Assembly: GCA_948467645.1 (NCBI GenBank)
Contig: CAOKFD010000051.1
Location: 1 to 21,062 of the forward strand
Reading direction: 5' to 3'
DNA: 21,062 nucleotides
Source of the DNA: Fimadaptatus sp948467645
GTDB taxonomy: Bacteria > Bacillota > Clostridia > Christensenellales > Aristaeellaceae
Shown here: piece by piece, positions 20,928 through 21,062 of the stretch
Position numbering within the stretch: the stretch's first letter is position 1
Layout: each line of letters opens with the position of its first letter
The notes under the pieces: model-generated
What the model saw: the letters and a program-made list of their open reading frames with translations, nothing else
The model's database searches: none
Told to the model about the DNA's origin: nothing
Position numbers and translations under genes: made by a program

Positions 20928-21062
20928 CAAATTTGCGAAATGTTATGCGCCATCAATCGTTAAAGCCGCTGCAATTTTAAGCGCTTACGCCCCTGACGCA
21001 CGCCGCAATTGTGTAGGTTTGTCAATGATCTTGGACAGTGAAAGAGGAAAGCCTTTCTCTGG
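20928..21062. other. Right-edge intergenic sequence
   Basis: No gene, hairpin or promoter could be supported in these last 135 bases. The end of the window cuts off whatever lies beyond. Confidence 0.5.

Noticed and set aside
21000..21062. Possible insertion-sequence end at the right edge (gtttgtcaatgatcttggac)
   Set aside because: It looked vaguely familiar, but there is no inverted repeat, target duplication or coding sequence inside the window to support it.

Overview
The window looks like chromosomal DNA of a GC-rich, endospore-forming member of the Clostridia (Bacillota). The pointers are a spoVAC-spoVAD-spoVAE cluster, Firmicute-type dnaD and dnaC/dnaI helicase-loading genes, a class III fructose-1,6-bisphosphatase, a YbxB-type methyltransferase, a YhaM-type exonuclease, and an infC-rpmI-rplT operon with an attenuator leader. 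Shine-Dalgarno sites are strong and several promoters are close to the SigA consensus. Isoleucine is often written ATA despite the high GC content. The genus cannot be named from the sequence alone.

Layout. Bases 1-511 hold no convincing gene, only hairpins and a minus-strand terminator. Bases 512-2521 (minus) are a sporulation cluster: a 50-residue ORF of unknown function, then spoVAC, spoVAD and spoVAE, behind a SigG-like promoter. Bases 2592-3599 (plus) carry a nitrilase-superfamily amidohydrolase with its own SigA promoter. Bases 3702-10575 (plus) are one tightly packed operon: a DnaD protein with four apparent C-terminal repeats, DnaC/DnaI, class III FBPase, an RsuA-type pseudouridine synthase, a YbxB methyltransferase and YhaM. 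Facing it on the minus strand (10828-13619) is a MacB/YknXYZ-type adaptor-ATPase-permease exporter. A YgjP-type metalloprotein gene (13800-14312) has a perfect consensus SigA promoter. Bases 14341-15866 are infC-rpmI-rplT, with a structured leader and an AUC start codon for infC. Bases 16328-20748 (minus) are a two-gene unit: a secreted solute-binding protein followed by a hybrid histidine kinase.

Two things stand out. First, the solute-binding protein carries a C-terminal region resembling the C-terminal (nucleotide-binding) domain of 5'-nucleotidases. It is co-transcribed with a Cache-type hybrid kinase, and no ABC permease or ATPase lies beside it. This looks like a binding-protein-plus-kinase sensory pair rather than a transporter. 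The kinase has two receiver domains, the first with Cys in place of the phospho-acceptor Asp. Second, two copies of one ~160-bp foldback element with terminal inverted repeats (10602-10761 and 15879-16037) sit in the two convergent gene junctions, each beside an intrinsic terminator. They look like a MITE of the TA-targeting kind, with no transposase in the window. Their central hairpin shows a compensatory base-pair change between copies.

All domain calls come from reading motifs by eye; no database search was run.
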